The translations under genes and the position numbers were made by a program. Positions 55,345 to 63,404 of a stretch of DNA of 64,000 bases are shown here, one piece after another. The DNA is taken from contig CAMCWF010000010.1 in the NCBI GenBank assembly GCA_945882095.1, positions 1-64,000 on the forward strand, written 5' to 3'. A model generated the notes under the pieces. The model made no database searches. It saw nothing but the letters and a program-made list of their open reading frames with translations, and was not told where the DNA came from. Origin of the DNA: Chryseobacterium gleum. Its GTDB lineage: Bacteria; Bacteroidota; Bacteroidia; Flavobacteriales_D; Crocinitomicaceae. Numbering within the stretch: the first letter of the stretch is position 1; each line of letters starts with the position of its first letter.

Positions 55345-55949
55345 TGATACTGACCGATTGTTCCACCCTTTACCGTTGGGTTTTTCCAAAATGGCGATGG
55401 AAAGGGCCGAGCAAAAAGGCCGTGTATTTAACTTTTGATGATGGTCCTGACCCAGAAGCGACCCCTTTGGTTTTGTCCATACTTAAGACGCACGATGTTA
55501 AAGCAACTTTTTTTTGTGTGGGTGAAAATTCCGAGAGATTTCCTGAATTAATAGCACAAATTAAAGCCGATGGTCACAGGATTGGGAACCACACCCACTC
55601 CCATGAACATGGTTGGAAAACACCTAAGAATCTTTATCTGAAATCAGTTGAAAATGCCGCGCAAAGCATCGACTCAACCCTTTTTCGCCCACCTTACGGT
55701 AAGATGAAGTTAACCTCAGCAAAACAAATTCGAAAAGCTGGATTTACCATTGTTATGTGGTCTTGGTTAAGCTACGATTACAAACAAAACTTAACTGCCT
55801 CTCGCATCATTCAAAAGGCAAACCATATTAAAGGAGGCGATATTCTTTTGTTTCACGACAGCCAAAAAACGCTCGCTAAAATTTCAAAAATGTTACCTGA
55901 AATCATTGAAATTATCACCCAAAAGAACTTAACCTTTGAATTAATTTAA
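55344..55949 (+). CDS. polysaccharide deacetylase (NodB-like)
   Basis: A 201-residue enzyme of the NodB fold that removes N- or O-acetyl groups from glycans with a metal. Motifs are TFDDGPDPEAT near residue 30 (Asp-Asp base and metal), GNHTHSH (metal His), RPPYGKM and MWSWLSYDY, and LLFHDS near the end. No signal peptide is visible, so it may act in the cytosol or be exported by another route. It overlaps the DUF2723 gene by one base and is followed after eight bases by the histidine kinase. It could act on the same glycan as the DUF2723 protein. Confidence 0.9.
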   Translation: MILTDCSTLYRWVFPKWRWKGPSKKAVYLTFDDGPDPEATPLVLSILKTHDVKATFFCVGENSERFPELIAQIKADGHRIGNHTHSHEHGWKTPKNLYLKSVENAAQSIDSTLFRPPYGKMKLTSAKQIRKAGFTIVMWSWLSYDYKQNLTASRIIQKANHIKGGDILLFHDSQKTLAKISKMLPEIIEIITQKNLTFELI

Positions 55950-55957
55950 ATTTTTGT

Positions 55958-56818
55958 ATGGGTAAAAAACCCTTGTATTTTCTTGTGTTAATTTCAATCT
56001 ATATTTTCCTTCAGTTTTTTTGGTGGGGTATCTTGTTGATTTCTCATTCCAAGGTAAAAACCACCATGGTAGTTGGCGAAGGGTCTGTGTTCCTACTTAT
56101 CCTTGCTTTTGGTATTTGGAGACTTAGTCGAAGCATCCAGAAGGAATTTGAATTAGGAGAGCGACAAAAAAACTTTTTGTTGTCTGTTACACATGAACTC
56201 AAAACACCCATTTCATCAGCCCAACTCATATTACAAACACTTACAAAAAGAACACTCCCTGAAGAAAAAAAAATCAACTTTCTAAACCTTGCCATTCAGG
56301 AAAATAAAAAATCACAGTATTTAATTGACAATCTCCTCCAAGCAGCCCGATTGGAAAGCCAAAATTTCAGGGTTGAGAAAACCCGATTTAACCTGCAAGA
56401 ATTCATGACTTCCTTGCCAGCGCAATTCAACGGTTTTCCCATTGAGGTTACCTACTCAAATAACATCAACACAGACTTTTCTTTGTTTATGGATGTGGTT
56501 TTATTTGGATCTGCAATTAGAAATTTACTTGAAAACAGCATAAAATATGGCGCCAAAAAAGTTAACGTTGACATCACGTTGAGGTCAAAACAAATAACCC
56601 TTGAAATCAAAGATGACGGTGAAGGGATTTCAGAAAAAGATCGGCCAAATATATTTTTAAAATTTTATAGATCTGGGGATGAAAATGTGCGAGAAAAAAA
56701 CGGCACAGGTTTGGGTCTTTTCATTACCAAAGAGTTTGTTCAATTAAACAACGGTGCCATCCAATTCAAACCGAATCAACCTGTAGGTTCCATTTTCATG
56801 CTTACATTTACCCTATGA
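55958..56818 (+). CDS. membrane sensor histidine kinase
   Basis: A 286-residue kinase. Two membrane helices (about 5-29 and 36-58) bracket a very short loop, so sensing must be membrane-internal or cytosolic. The dimerisation domain has HELKTP with His79. The ATPase part shows the N box NLLENSIKYG, G1 DDGEGIS, F box NIFLKFYRS and G2 GTGLGLF. It should phosphorylate a response regulator, but none is encoded in the window. It overlaps gpmI by four bases and is 8 bases after the deacetylase. Confidence 0.92.
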   Translation: MGKKPLYFLVLISIYIFLQFFWWGILLISHSKVKTTMVVGEGSVFLLILAFGIWRLSRSIQKEFELGERQKNFLLSVTHELKTPISSAQLILQTLTKRTLPEEKKINFLNLAIQENKKSQYLIDNLLQAARLESQNFRVEKTRFNLQEFMTSLPAQFNGFPIEVTYSNNINTDFSLFMDVVLFGSAIRNLLENSIKYGAKKVNVDITLRSKQITLEIKDDGEGISEKDRPNIFLKFYRSGDENVREKNGTGLGLFITKEFVQLNNGAIQFKPNQPVGSIFMLTFTL

Positions 56819-58335
56819 AAAAGCTTGCGTTAATTATACTTGACGGTTGGGGCCTTGGGAATAAATCGATTTCTGATGCCATTCACCATGCAAAAACGCC
56901 ATTTACAGACGCATTGTTTAATGATTACCCAAATTCCAAGTTAAAGGCATGTGGAGCTTCGGTTGGGCTCCCTGAAGGGCAGATGGGAAATTCTGAGGTG
57001 GGTCATTTGAACATTGGGTCAGGAAGAATCGTTTACCAAGAACTTTCTCGCATAAACAACGCCATTTCTGAAGGTTCTTTTTATGAAAACCCTGTATTAT
57101 TGGAAGCAATGCGATTGGCAAAGGAGAACAATGTTAAGCTTCACATGATGGGATTGGTCTCAAAAGGTGGCGTACACAGTTCTCTTGATCATTTAATAGC
57201 CCTTATAGCAATGTGTAAGCATGAAGGATTGCAGAATGTTTACCTACATGCTTTTACAGATGGCAGGGATTGTGATCCAAAATGCGCACAAAACGACATC
57301 GCCGAATTGATGATGCTTACGGATGATAATGTTCAATTGGCTACCTTGATAGGACGTTATTATTCAATGGATCGAGACCACAGATGGGAAAGAATCGAAA
57401 AGGCATATAGCCTTATGGTAAAAGGAAAAGGCGAGTACTTTGAAAATCCAGTCACAGCGTTAACTCATCACTATAAAACAGGCATAACCGACGAGTTTAT
57501 GCCTCCCATTTTGCTAGACAAAAAAGGGTTGATTGAGAACGGTGATGTGGTCATTAACTTCAATTTCCGAACAGACCGTCCCCGAGAAATCACGGAAGCT
57601 TTGACGCAAAAAGAATTTCCGGAATTTGATATGCATCCGCTTTCTTTGCATTATTTCACCATGACCAATTATGATGATTCTTTTAAAAACCTCCATGTTA
57701 TTTTTAACAAGGATGCTTTAAAGAATACCCTTGGCGAAGTTTTGTCGGCACATAAGGTTACCCAGGTGCGTATTTCTGAAACAGAAAAGTATCCACACGT
57801 TACGTATTTTTTTAATGGTGGAAGAGAAGTTCCCTTTCCAAATGAAACGCGTTTGCTCATTCATTCACCCAAAGTTGCAACCTATGACTTAAAACCCGAA
57901 ATGAGTGCTTTTGAAGTTCGTGACACTCTTTTATCATATGCTGAAGAAAATAATCCCGGATTTATCTGTCTTAATTTTGCGAATCCTGATATGGTTGGAC
58001 ATACGGGGGTTTATGAGGCAATTGTAAAGGCAGTCGAAACGGTTGACACTTGTCTGGAAAGCTTGGTTAAGGGCTTACAGCCTTATGGGTATGAATTTCT
58101 GATCATCGCCGACCATGGCAATGCCGACCATGCGCTCAACGCAGACGGATCCCCTAATACTGCTCACAGTTTAAATGAAGTGCCTTGTATTTATGTGGGT
58201 ACGGATAAAACCCTTTCTCTTAGAGATGGAATTCTTGCGGATGTTGCCCCAACCATTCTGGGATTAATGGAAATCTCTTTGCCTATAGAAATGACCGGAA
58301 CATCCTTAATACAAAAAAGGGCCGAAGCCCTTTAA
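56815..58335 (+). CDS. gpmI: 2,3-bisphosphoglycerate-independent phosphoglycerate mutase
   Basis: A 506-residue glycolytic enzyme with two manganese ions. The phosphoserine site is in GQMGNSEVGHLNIGSG near residue 60. Metal ligands are in LDGWG, NFANPDMVGHTG and IIADHGNADHAL. Residues DGRDCDPKCA, ATLIGRYYSMDRDHRWERI and FNFRTDR are typical. The C-terminal tail QKRAEAL is encoded by the stem of a terminator hairpin used on the other strand. It is the last gene of the DUF2723 operon. Confidence 0.97.
   Translation: MKKLALIILDGWGLGNKSISDAIHHAKTPFTDALFNDYPNSKLKACGASVGLPEGQMGNSEVGHLNIGSGRIVYQELSRINNAISEGSFYENPVLLEAMRLAKENNVKLHMMGLVSKGGVHSSLDHLIALIAMCKHEGLQNVYLHAFTDGRDCDPKCAQNDIAELMMLTDDNVQLATLIGRYYSMDRDHRWERIEKAYSLMVKGKGEYFENPVTALTHHYKTGITDEFMPPILLDKKGLIENGDVVINFNFRTDRPREITEALTQKEFPEFDMHPLSLHYFTMTNYDDSFKNLHVIFNKDALKNTLGEVLSAHKVTQVRISETEKYPHVTYFFNGGREVPFPNETRLLIHSPKVATYDLKPEMSAFEVRDTLLSYAEENNPGFICLNFANPDMVGHTGVYEAIVKAVETVDTCLESLVKGLQPYGYEFLIIADHGNADHALNADGSPNTAHSLNEVPCIYVGTDKTLSLRDGILADVAPTILGLMEISLPIEMTGTSLIQKRAEAL
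58316..58333 (-). terminator. terminator within the last codons of gpmI
   Basis: A perfect seven-base-pair stem (AAAGGGC/GCCCTTT) with a four-base loop. On the minus strand it reads GGGC-TTCG-GCCC followed by TTTTTT, a textbook Rho-independent terminator with a UUCG loop. It lies right after the stop of the TPR gene at 58337. On the plus strand the following bases are AT-rich, so it may also stop gpmI. Confidence 0.82.
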
Positions 58336-58336
58336 T

Positions 58337-59941
58337 TTATTTAATTCCTAAAGCCGTTTTGGCTTGAACATCATTTGGATCTAAATCGTATATAATCTGA
58401 TAGAATTCTTTGGTTTTCGTCAAATCTTTCGCTGTTGACTTGCTGTAGTAATCACAAAGATACCTTGCAGCTTCTATCACCATTTTCTTGTTAGAATCCT
58501 TCTTGCGGTCTTCAACCTTTACAACCTCAAGTACTTTAGCGTAATGTGGCTGGGCTAACCAAAGTTCATTCTTTAAGTCTAGTTGATAGTTACATCGTCC
58601 CCTCCACATGTATGCGGGTGCATACTCAGGCGACAACAAACTAACCTGTGCAAACAATGTATCTGCTTCCTTAAAATTTTTCGGACCAGCATAATAACAT
58701 TGAGCAAAATCATATAATTCAGCCAAAGTTAACTCCATCATACTTTTACGTTTTGCATACGTTTCAATTGCCTTGTCATATCGTTTTTGTTTTTTATACA
58801 TTTTCGCTATGTCGTCTGTTAATTCTTTTGCTGCTGCATCATTCATGTTTGCGGCGGTTTCCATCGAAACAATCGCCAATGAATCTTGACCTAGTTTCAT
58901 CAACAATTCACCGCGCGTTTTATAATCTAAGAAGGTGATTCTATCTATCGGTGCAATGGCGAAGAAACGATCACTGGCTTCAAGTCCCAACTGAGCGCCC
59001 CCTTTATAATCTTGGCAACCTAAATATGAGCCTGCAAGCATTCTTTCCGTAAAATAATTTCGTATGTTTTCTTCGTTAAGGTAAAGTACCTCAGTTATTA
59101 CTTCACAATATTGTTTTGATGCATACATTGCATTTGCATATCTGTATCTTGATTCTACATTGTTGTTTAAGGCAAGGTATTTTTTCCAGTCTTGAATGGC
59201 AAGTTTCATTTTATCAAAACGCATGTACAATTCCGCACTTTCGCGATATGCAGGCGCAAATGTAGAGTCTAAGGCTTTCGCTTCTTTATAAATTTTATTT
59301 GCCTCTTCAAAGTTCTGCGCTGCTTGATAGATGTTTGCGATACGGACCTTTCCTCTTGGCGATTTAGGATTGATTGTAATTACTTGGTTATAGCTTTTAA
59401 TTGCTAAACTTGCATCTTGTGGTGTTTTGGCATAAAGGGCATCGCCTTGAAGCAATAAATTATCTTCATTTGTAGCGTCTTTCTCAATGGCCTCAGTAAG
59501 CAAGATGAGCGCTTGATCTAAATTTGTATTGTCAGACTCGATGTAAATTTCAGCAATGCCGCGATTCACCTCCGCTCGTTTAACCTTGTTTTTTTTAGTC
59601 AGAGCCATGGCACGGTCAAATTCTATTTGTGCTGCGACTTTATCCCCTTTCAACCACAACACACGAAACTTTCCGACAAACGGCATGGGGGTAAGTTTGT
59701 CCATGTCATACCCTTTGTTCCAGATCATGATGGCAGAATCGATCTCACCTTTTTCGAAATAACAATCCCCATAATAAAAATAAGCATCTCCATTCGCTGG
59801 TTCATTTTTAACCAAAGATTTAAAATCATTCAAAGCTTCCGCATAGCGCTCATTTTCGGTTTTGTAGATGGCTTCTTTAAGCGATTGTGCATAGTACCCG
59901 GATGATAAGATCACCGCCATAAAAAATACTGCTGTTTTCAT
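58337..59941 (-). CDS. exported tetratricopeptide repeat protein
   Basis: A 534-residue protein with a signal peptide (MKTAVFFMAVILSSGYYAQ) and TPR-like repeats for most of its length, such as NGDAYFYYGDCYFEKGEIDSA and SPRGKVRIANIYQAAQNFEEA. The start at 59941 is used because a promoter covers the ATG at 60007. It should sit in the periplasm as a scaffold. In related genomes it follows the PstS-like lipoprotein after exbB-exbD-exbD-tonB, which fits a periplasmic partner of the TonB system. It ends just before the terminator in gpmI. Confidence 0.85.
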   Translation of the reverse strand: MKTAVFFMAVILSSGYYAQSLKEAIYKTENERYAEALNDFKSLVKNEPANGDAYFYYGDCYFEKGEIDSAIMIWNKGYDMDKLTPMPFVGKFRVLWLKGDKVAAQIEFDRAMALTKKNKVKRAEVNRGIAEIYIESDNTNLDQALILLTEAIEKDATNEDNLLLQGDALYAKTPQDASLAIKSYNQVITINPKSPRGKVRIANIYQAAQNFEEANKIYKEAKALDSTFAPAYRESAELYMRFDKMKLAIQDWKKYLALNNNVESRYRYANAMYASKQYCEVITEVLYLNEENIRNYFTERMLAGSYLGCQDYKGGAQLGLEASDRFFAIAPIDRITFLDYKTRGELLMKLGQDSLAIVSMETAANMNDAAAKELTDDIAKMYKKQKRYDKAIETYAKRKSMMELTLAELYDFAQCYYAGPKNFKEADTLFAQVSLLSPEYAPAYMWRGRCNYQLDLKNELWLAQPHYAKVLEVVKVEDRKKDSNKKMVIEAARYLCDYYSKSTAKDLTKTKEFYQIIYDLDPNDVQAKTALGIK

Positions 59942-59979
59942 TTTATTTGATTTTGATTTCTTCTTAACAATTCGTCTGC

Positions 59980-60010
59980 CAAAAATACTTTGATAATGTG
60001 TGAACACAAA
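59980..60010 (-). promoter_or_regulatory. promoter of the TPR protein gene
   Basis: On the minus strand TTTG (60010-60007), a 19-base spacer, then TATTTTTG (59987-59980). The start near 59976 gives a leader of about 35 bases. It shows that the TPR gene can be expressed separately from the genes before it. Confidence 0.7.
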
Positions 60011-60025
60011 AGAAACTGAAAAAAA

Positions 60026-60949
60026 TTACTCTGTTGTCATTTGAATTAGACGAACGGGCGCCTTCGCCGGCACCAATTCCGACTTTTGAACAATCAATTG
60101 TCCTTTCTCCCCAATCATAAACAACACGAAACCTGTATTCAATCCTGAACGGTTTCCTTTATTGATCATCCACATTTCTCTGTAGAGCGGATATTCCTGG
60201 GTATATATTGTTCCCGCATAGGGTTGAAAAACTTCATCACCCGCATGTTTACCCACATACATGGGCTTTATGCTGTCTAAGAAATTCATTACTTCAAAGT
60301 CTTCTTGATCTGAAATCCAATTTACCCCGATGATTCCCATCGCATCCTTATTGTTTTTTACAAATCGAATAACTTCTTCATTGGAATTGAGTGCATAAAC
60401 ATTTTTTGAAAGACTTTCTTTATTGGCAAGCTTGGTTAGATAATTAAAGTTGGCAGAATTCACTTGATCAAATACAATTTTTACGGACTTCTTGGTTTTT
60501 GGCCATACCGCACCGTCTGTTGAAATCCATTTTTTGAGGTCATCCACGGTAATGGAGGTATCCTTGTTGGATGGATGGATGATCAAAGCAACGGCATCGT
60601 AAGCAAACTTATCACTGACTACTTCTACTTGTTTTGATTTGAGGTAACTCTTTTCCTTTTCGGTAAAATCCCGTGAAATACAAATGGTTTTTACCTGGTT
60701 ATCCATAAACGCATCTATAATTTCCTTTTCAGTTAAATACTTCGCATTCACATTTGCTTTCGGGAAAAGACTTTCAAAAGTATAAATACTCGTTTCAAAT
60801 AACGGTTTATACGATTCTTCTATGTAGACATCAATGTTTCCTCTGCCATGGGTGTCCTTTTGATAGGCCAAAGGATTTTCATGTGCTTCACATGCTGAAA
60901 GCATAAGTAAAACAGCCCCTGCAAAGAAAGCTTTCCAACTATTTTTCAT
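60026..60949 (-). CDS. PstS-like phosphate-binding-type lipoprotein
   Basis: A 307-residue lipoprotein (lipobox MLSACEA) of the periplasmic binding-protein type. It has the PstS-like arrangement: a first strand GNIDVYIEESYKPLF, then DNQVKTICISRDFTEKEKSYLK, YDAVALIIHPSNKDTSITVDDLKKWIS and NAMGIIGVNWIS. In Pst systems such proteins bind phosphate for an ABC transporter, but no permease or ATPase gene is here. It may be a substrate-binding helper of the TonB cluster, which is inference. It overlaps the small membrane protein gene by 11 bases. Confidence 0.85.
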   Translation of the reverse strand: MKNSWKAFFAGAVLLMLSACEAHENPLAYQKDTHGRGNIDVYIEESYKPLFETSIYTFESLFPKANVNAKYLTEKEIIDAFMDNQVKTICISRDFTEKEKSYLKSKQVEVVSDKFAYDAVALIIHPSNKDTSITVDDLKKWISTDGAVWPKTKKSVKIVFDQVNSANFNYLTKLANKESLSKNVYALNSNEEVIRFVKNNKDAMGIIGVNWISDQEDFEVMNFLDSIKPMYVGKHAGDEVFQPYAGTIYTQEYPLYREMWMINKGNRSGLNTGFVLFMIGEKGQLIVQKSELVPAKAPVRLIQMTTE

Positions 60950-61148
60950 TTTTCTTAATTTTTTTAAAATCCTTCACAACACGAAAAATTCGATACCCCG
61001 AATAGACGAACAACATCACAATAAGAAAATTTCTCTTCCAGCCATAGAGCGTTTCTACCGCATCCGTCGTCCAGAGAAACAAGGCAAAGGCAACCGCAGA
61101 AACGGCTACACTCAAAGCAAATGATAAGTTTATATATTTTAAGTCCAT
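60939..61148 (-). CDS. small two-helix membrane protein, unknown
   Basis: A 69-residue protein with two membrane helices (INLSFALSVAVSAVAFALFLW and KRNFLIVMLFVYSGYRIFRV) and a basic, charged tail KKIKKNEK. The start at 61148 (MDLKYINLSF) is preferred because the longer frame from 61175 runs into the terminator hairpin. It lies between that terminator and the PstS-like gene and overlaps the latter by 11 bases. No family is recognised. Confidence 0.6.
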   Translation of the reverse strand: MDLKYINLSFALSVAVSAVAFALFLWTTDAVETLYGWKRNFLIVMLFVYSGYRIFRVVKDFKKIKKNEK

Positions 61149-61157
61149 GGCATAAAA

Positions 61158-61183
61158 AATCCCCATTGAAAACAATGGGGATT
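61158..61183 (-). terminator. terminator after tonB
   Basis: An 11-base-pair perfect stem (AATCCCCATTG/CAATGGGGATT) with an AAAA loop, TTTT on the minus strand, and a TTTTTT run after it. It separates exbB-exbD-exbD-tonB from the small membrane protein and PstS-like genes, which need another promoter or read-through. Confidence 0.88.
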
Positions 61184-61201
61184 CTAATAATTATAATGGT
61201 T

Positions 61202-62068
61202 TTAATTCACTTCAAACTTCACCGGTAAGGTAACCCATGTTCTTACTTCTCGCCCAGCATTTTTTCCTGGTGTCCATGATGGCATTTTTTCTACCACTTT
61301 CACCGCTGCCTTATCACATGCTTTACAGCCTTGTAATGGAGTCGCAACAGATACATTTGAGATTCTTCCGTCTTTTTCAACGACAAACCTTACCGTGACA
61401 CGACCCTTAATTGCCAAGTCAATGGCTTCTTGCGGGTAGTCAATTTTCTCATTGATAAATTTCGCCATTTCAGCATATCCTCCCGGAAAATCCGCTTCTT
61501 CTTCTACAAATGTTTCAATTGGCTCAGGTTTCGTATCAATTTCTTTCGGCTTATCGTCCGTAGGTTGCGGTGGGTCAAAATTCTCGTCACTTCCGTCTTG
61601 TGTTTTATCGCCTGCTTTCGTATCGTCAAGTTTATCTTGAGTAGGAACAGGATCCGTTACTGGATCATCCTCTACAACCGGCGCAACGAAGGCTGTCATT
61701 TTTTCCAAGGGTGGCGGTGGTGGCTCAACGGGTGGCGGCGGCACATCCTTATCTGGTGGAGGAGGCGTAACTGTCCAAGTTTTATCGTTGCCTTTGGGTG
61801 CAGCTATTTCTTCCTTAGGCAAATTCCTAATGATGAACAGCACCAAAGAGACCAAGGCAAAAAACAAGACAAGACCTAACATAATAAAAGCCAAACGTTT
61901 GTTATAACTTTTTCTAAGGGCATACGCCCCATATGCTTGGTTTCTGTTTTCAAAAACCAGTTCGTTTCGAATGTTCGAGGTAACTAACCACCCCTTCGCA
62001 GAGAAATAACTGAACAAAGAATAGGTTGCTACAAGCCCGACGATGATGTAAATGACATTTAATTCCAT
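61202..62068 (-). CDS. tonB: energy transducer TonB
   Basis: A 288-residue TonB. It has two membrane helices at the N-terminus (about 5-24 and 58-82) around the conserved NQAYGAYALRKSYNKR, then a Pro-rich periplasmic linker (about 95-200, PPPPDKDVPPPP). The C-terminal TonB domain (about 205-288) has GRVTVRFVVEKDGRISNV. It couples the proton motive force made by ExbB/ExbD to outer-membrane transporters. The N-terminal double helix is common in Bacteroidota. It lies four bases after the second exbD. Confidence 0.93.
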   Translation of the reverse strand: MELNVIYIIVGLVATYSLFSYFSAKGWLVTSNIRNELVFENRNQAYGAYALRKSYNKRLAFIMLGLVLFFALVSLVLFIIRNLPKEEIAAPKGNDKTWTVTPPPPDKDVPPPPVEPPPPPLEKMTAFVAPVVEDDPVTDPVPTQDKLDDTKAGDKTQDGSDENFDPPQPTDDKPKEIDTKPEPIETFVEEEADFPGGYAEMAKFINEKIDYPQEAIDLAIKGRVTVRFVVEKDGRISNVSVATPLQGCKACDKAAVKVVEKMPSWTPGKNAGREVRTWVTLPVKFEVN

Positions 62069-62072
62069 GACC

Positions 62073-62711
62073 TTACTTTTTTATCTTTTCATTCAACAAT
62101 TTAAGTTCACTAGAAAGCATTGGTACGGGGGCAATGACACCAATTTCAGCGATTTTAACCTCGTCAATCAAGTCAATAAAGTTCTTACAAGTTGCTAAAT
62201 CATCTGTTTTCACCAAGACTTTTAACGCTTCTAAATCTCCCTTTAATTTTTCCAATTGAGCGATGTAAGTAGTATCCGCCATTTGTTTGGCTTTCACTTT
62301 TCTAACCAATCCTTCCTTTCGTTTTAAAACGTAAGAATTTAAATCAGCTAACACTTTTCTAACACCATTGTTGCTAAAATTAGTGCTGATCAATTGTGTT
62401 GGGCCATTTGGACCTGGTTTGTCCTTTGGATAAAACTCACCGGTGTAGTAATAAATGGAGTCTTTGGATAACAAAAAGGTGATACCATTGTTAAGCTTTG
62501 GTGCTTTTCCTGGATCAGGCTTATCTATTTTTGCCGGATATGCCAAGCTCATTACCTTTGGTTTGCTAAAGGTAGATGTAAGGACAAAGAACGTTAACAA
62601 AAGGAAGGCCAAATCAACCATTGGCGTCATATCCACTCTGGTTGAGGATTTTTTTGCTCTTTTCTTTCCTTTGTCGTGGCCACCGCCACCACTTTCTGCA
62701 ATTTCTGCCAT
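62073..62711 (-). CDS. exbD: ExbD-type biopolymer transport protein (second copy)
   Basis: A 212-residue ExbD. A Gly/Lys-rich cytosolic start (GGGGHDKGKKRAKKSS) is followed by the membrane helix with the functional Asp in DMTPMVDLAFLLLTFF. The periplasmic domain extends to residue 212, longer than in Escherichia coli. With ExbB it forms the proton-driven motor for TonB. It differs from the copy at 62716 in the cytosolic start and the periplasmic part, so they are probably not interchangeable. It lies four bases after that copy. Confidence 0.92.
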   Translation of the reverse strand: MAEIAESGGGGHDKGKKRAKKSSTRVDMTPMVDLAFLLLTFFVLTSTFSKPKVMSLAYPAKIDKPDPGKAPKLNNGITFLLSKDSIYYYTGEFYPKDKPGPNGPTQLISTNFSNNGVRKVLADLNSYVLKRKEGLVRKVKAKQMADTTYIAQLEKLKGDLEALKVLVKTDDLATCKNFIDLIDEVKIAEIGVIAPVPMLSSELKLLNEKIKK

Positions 62712-62715
62712 GAGA

Positions 62716-63384
62716 TTATGGATTATTCGGATTAAACTCCGAAGAGGTCACAAAATTTAAATTGTTCAGATTCAGCTCGCGGAAAACATCGATTACCTTT
62801 TCAGCTTTTTTATACACTGTTTTACTGTCTACTCTTATGATAAACTTTGGTTTGAAATCTTCTGCGAGGGGCGCTAGTCCTTTTAATCGAGCATCCTCAA
62901 ATGCTGTTTTACCAGAATTGAGAGCTGCTACATTCCCGTAGGAAATCCAATTTTTTAGTTGGTTATCCAAAGAATCAAGCGGTATTCCTTTGGTTTCAAA
63001 AGTCTTTCTTTCATCACCTGACAAATCAATATAGTTTGGCAATTCTTTAATTGCACAACCGAAAGTTGACATCAAACTGAATTTCTCAATCTGCTCGTCA
63101 TTCATACTGATTTTGTACAATCCTGCCATATTCATCAAGGTCTCTTTTCGGGCTTCAGGATCTGTTAGGTTGAAGAAAACTTTTCCATCTGCATCTAAAG
63201 TCACCATAATGTTGTTTTCTGGTATAACTTTATCACTAACACTGGAAGGTGATTCTACGGTAACAGGCTCACTTGGACGAAAAGAAGCAGCCAACATGAA
63301 GAAAGTAACCAACAAGAACGCCAAATCCACCATCGGAGTCATGTCGATTGACGGCGAATGTTTAGGTATTTTAATTTTAGGCAT
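62716..63384 (-). CDS. exbD: ExbD-type biopolymer transport protein (first copy)
   Basis: A 222-residue ExbD with the proton-channel helix SIDMTPMVDLAFLLVTFFML and a long periplasmic domain. The cytosolic start is short (PKIKIPKHSP). Two ExbD proteins in a row are usual in Bacteroidota TonB systems and allow a heteromeric motor; which partner binds TonB is not known here. It starts 20 bases after exbB. Confidence 0.92.
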   Translation of the reverse strand: MPKIKIPKHSPSIDMTPMVDLAFLLVTFFMLAASFRPSEPVTVESPSSVSDKVIPENNIMVTLDADGKVFFNLTDPEARKETLMNMAGLYKISMNDEQIEKFSLMSTFGCAIKELPNYIDLSGDERKTFETKGIPLDSLDNQLKNWISYGNVAALNSGKTAFEDARLKGLAPLAEDFKPKFIIRVDSKTVYKKAEKVIDVFRELNLNNLNFVTSSEFNPNNP

Positions 63385-63404
63385 TGCTCGTGTAAGCTAA
63401 TTAA

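Noticed and set aside
60942-61175. Longer start for the 69-residue membrane protein
   Set aside because: It would begin inside the terminator stem; the ATG at 61148 gives a normal N-terminus.
61600-61800. Repetitive GGTGGCGG stretch
   Set aside because: It is the Pro-rich linker of TonB, not a DNA repeat element.
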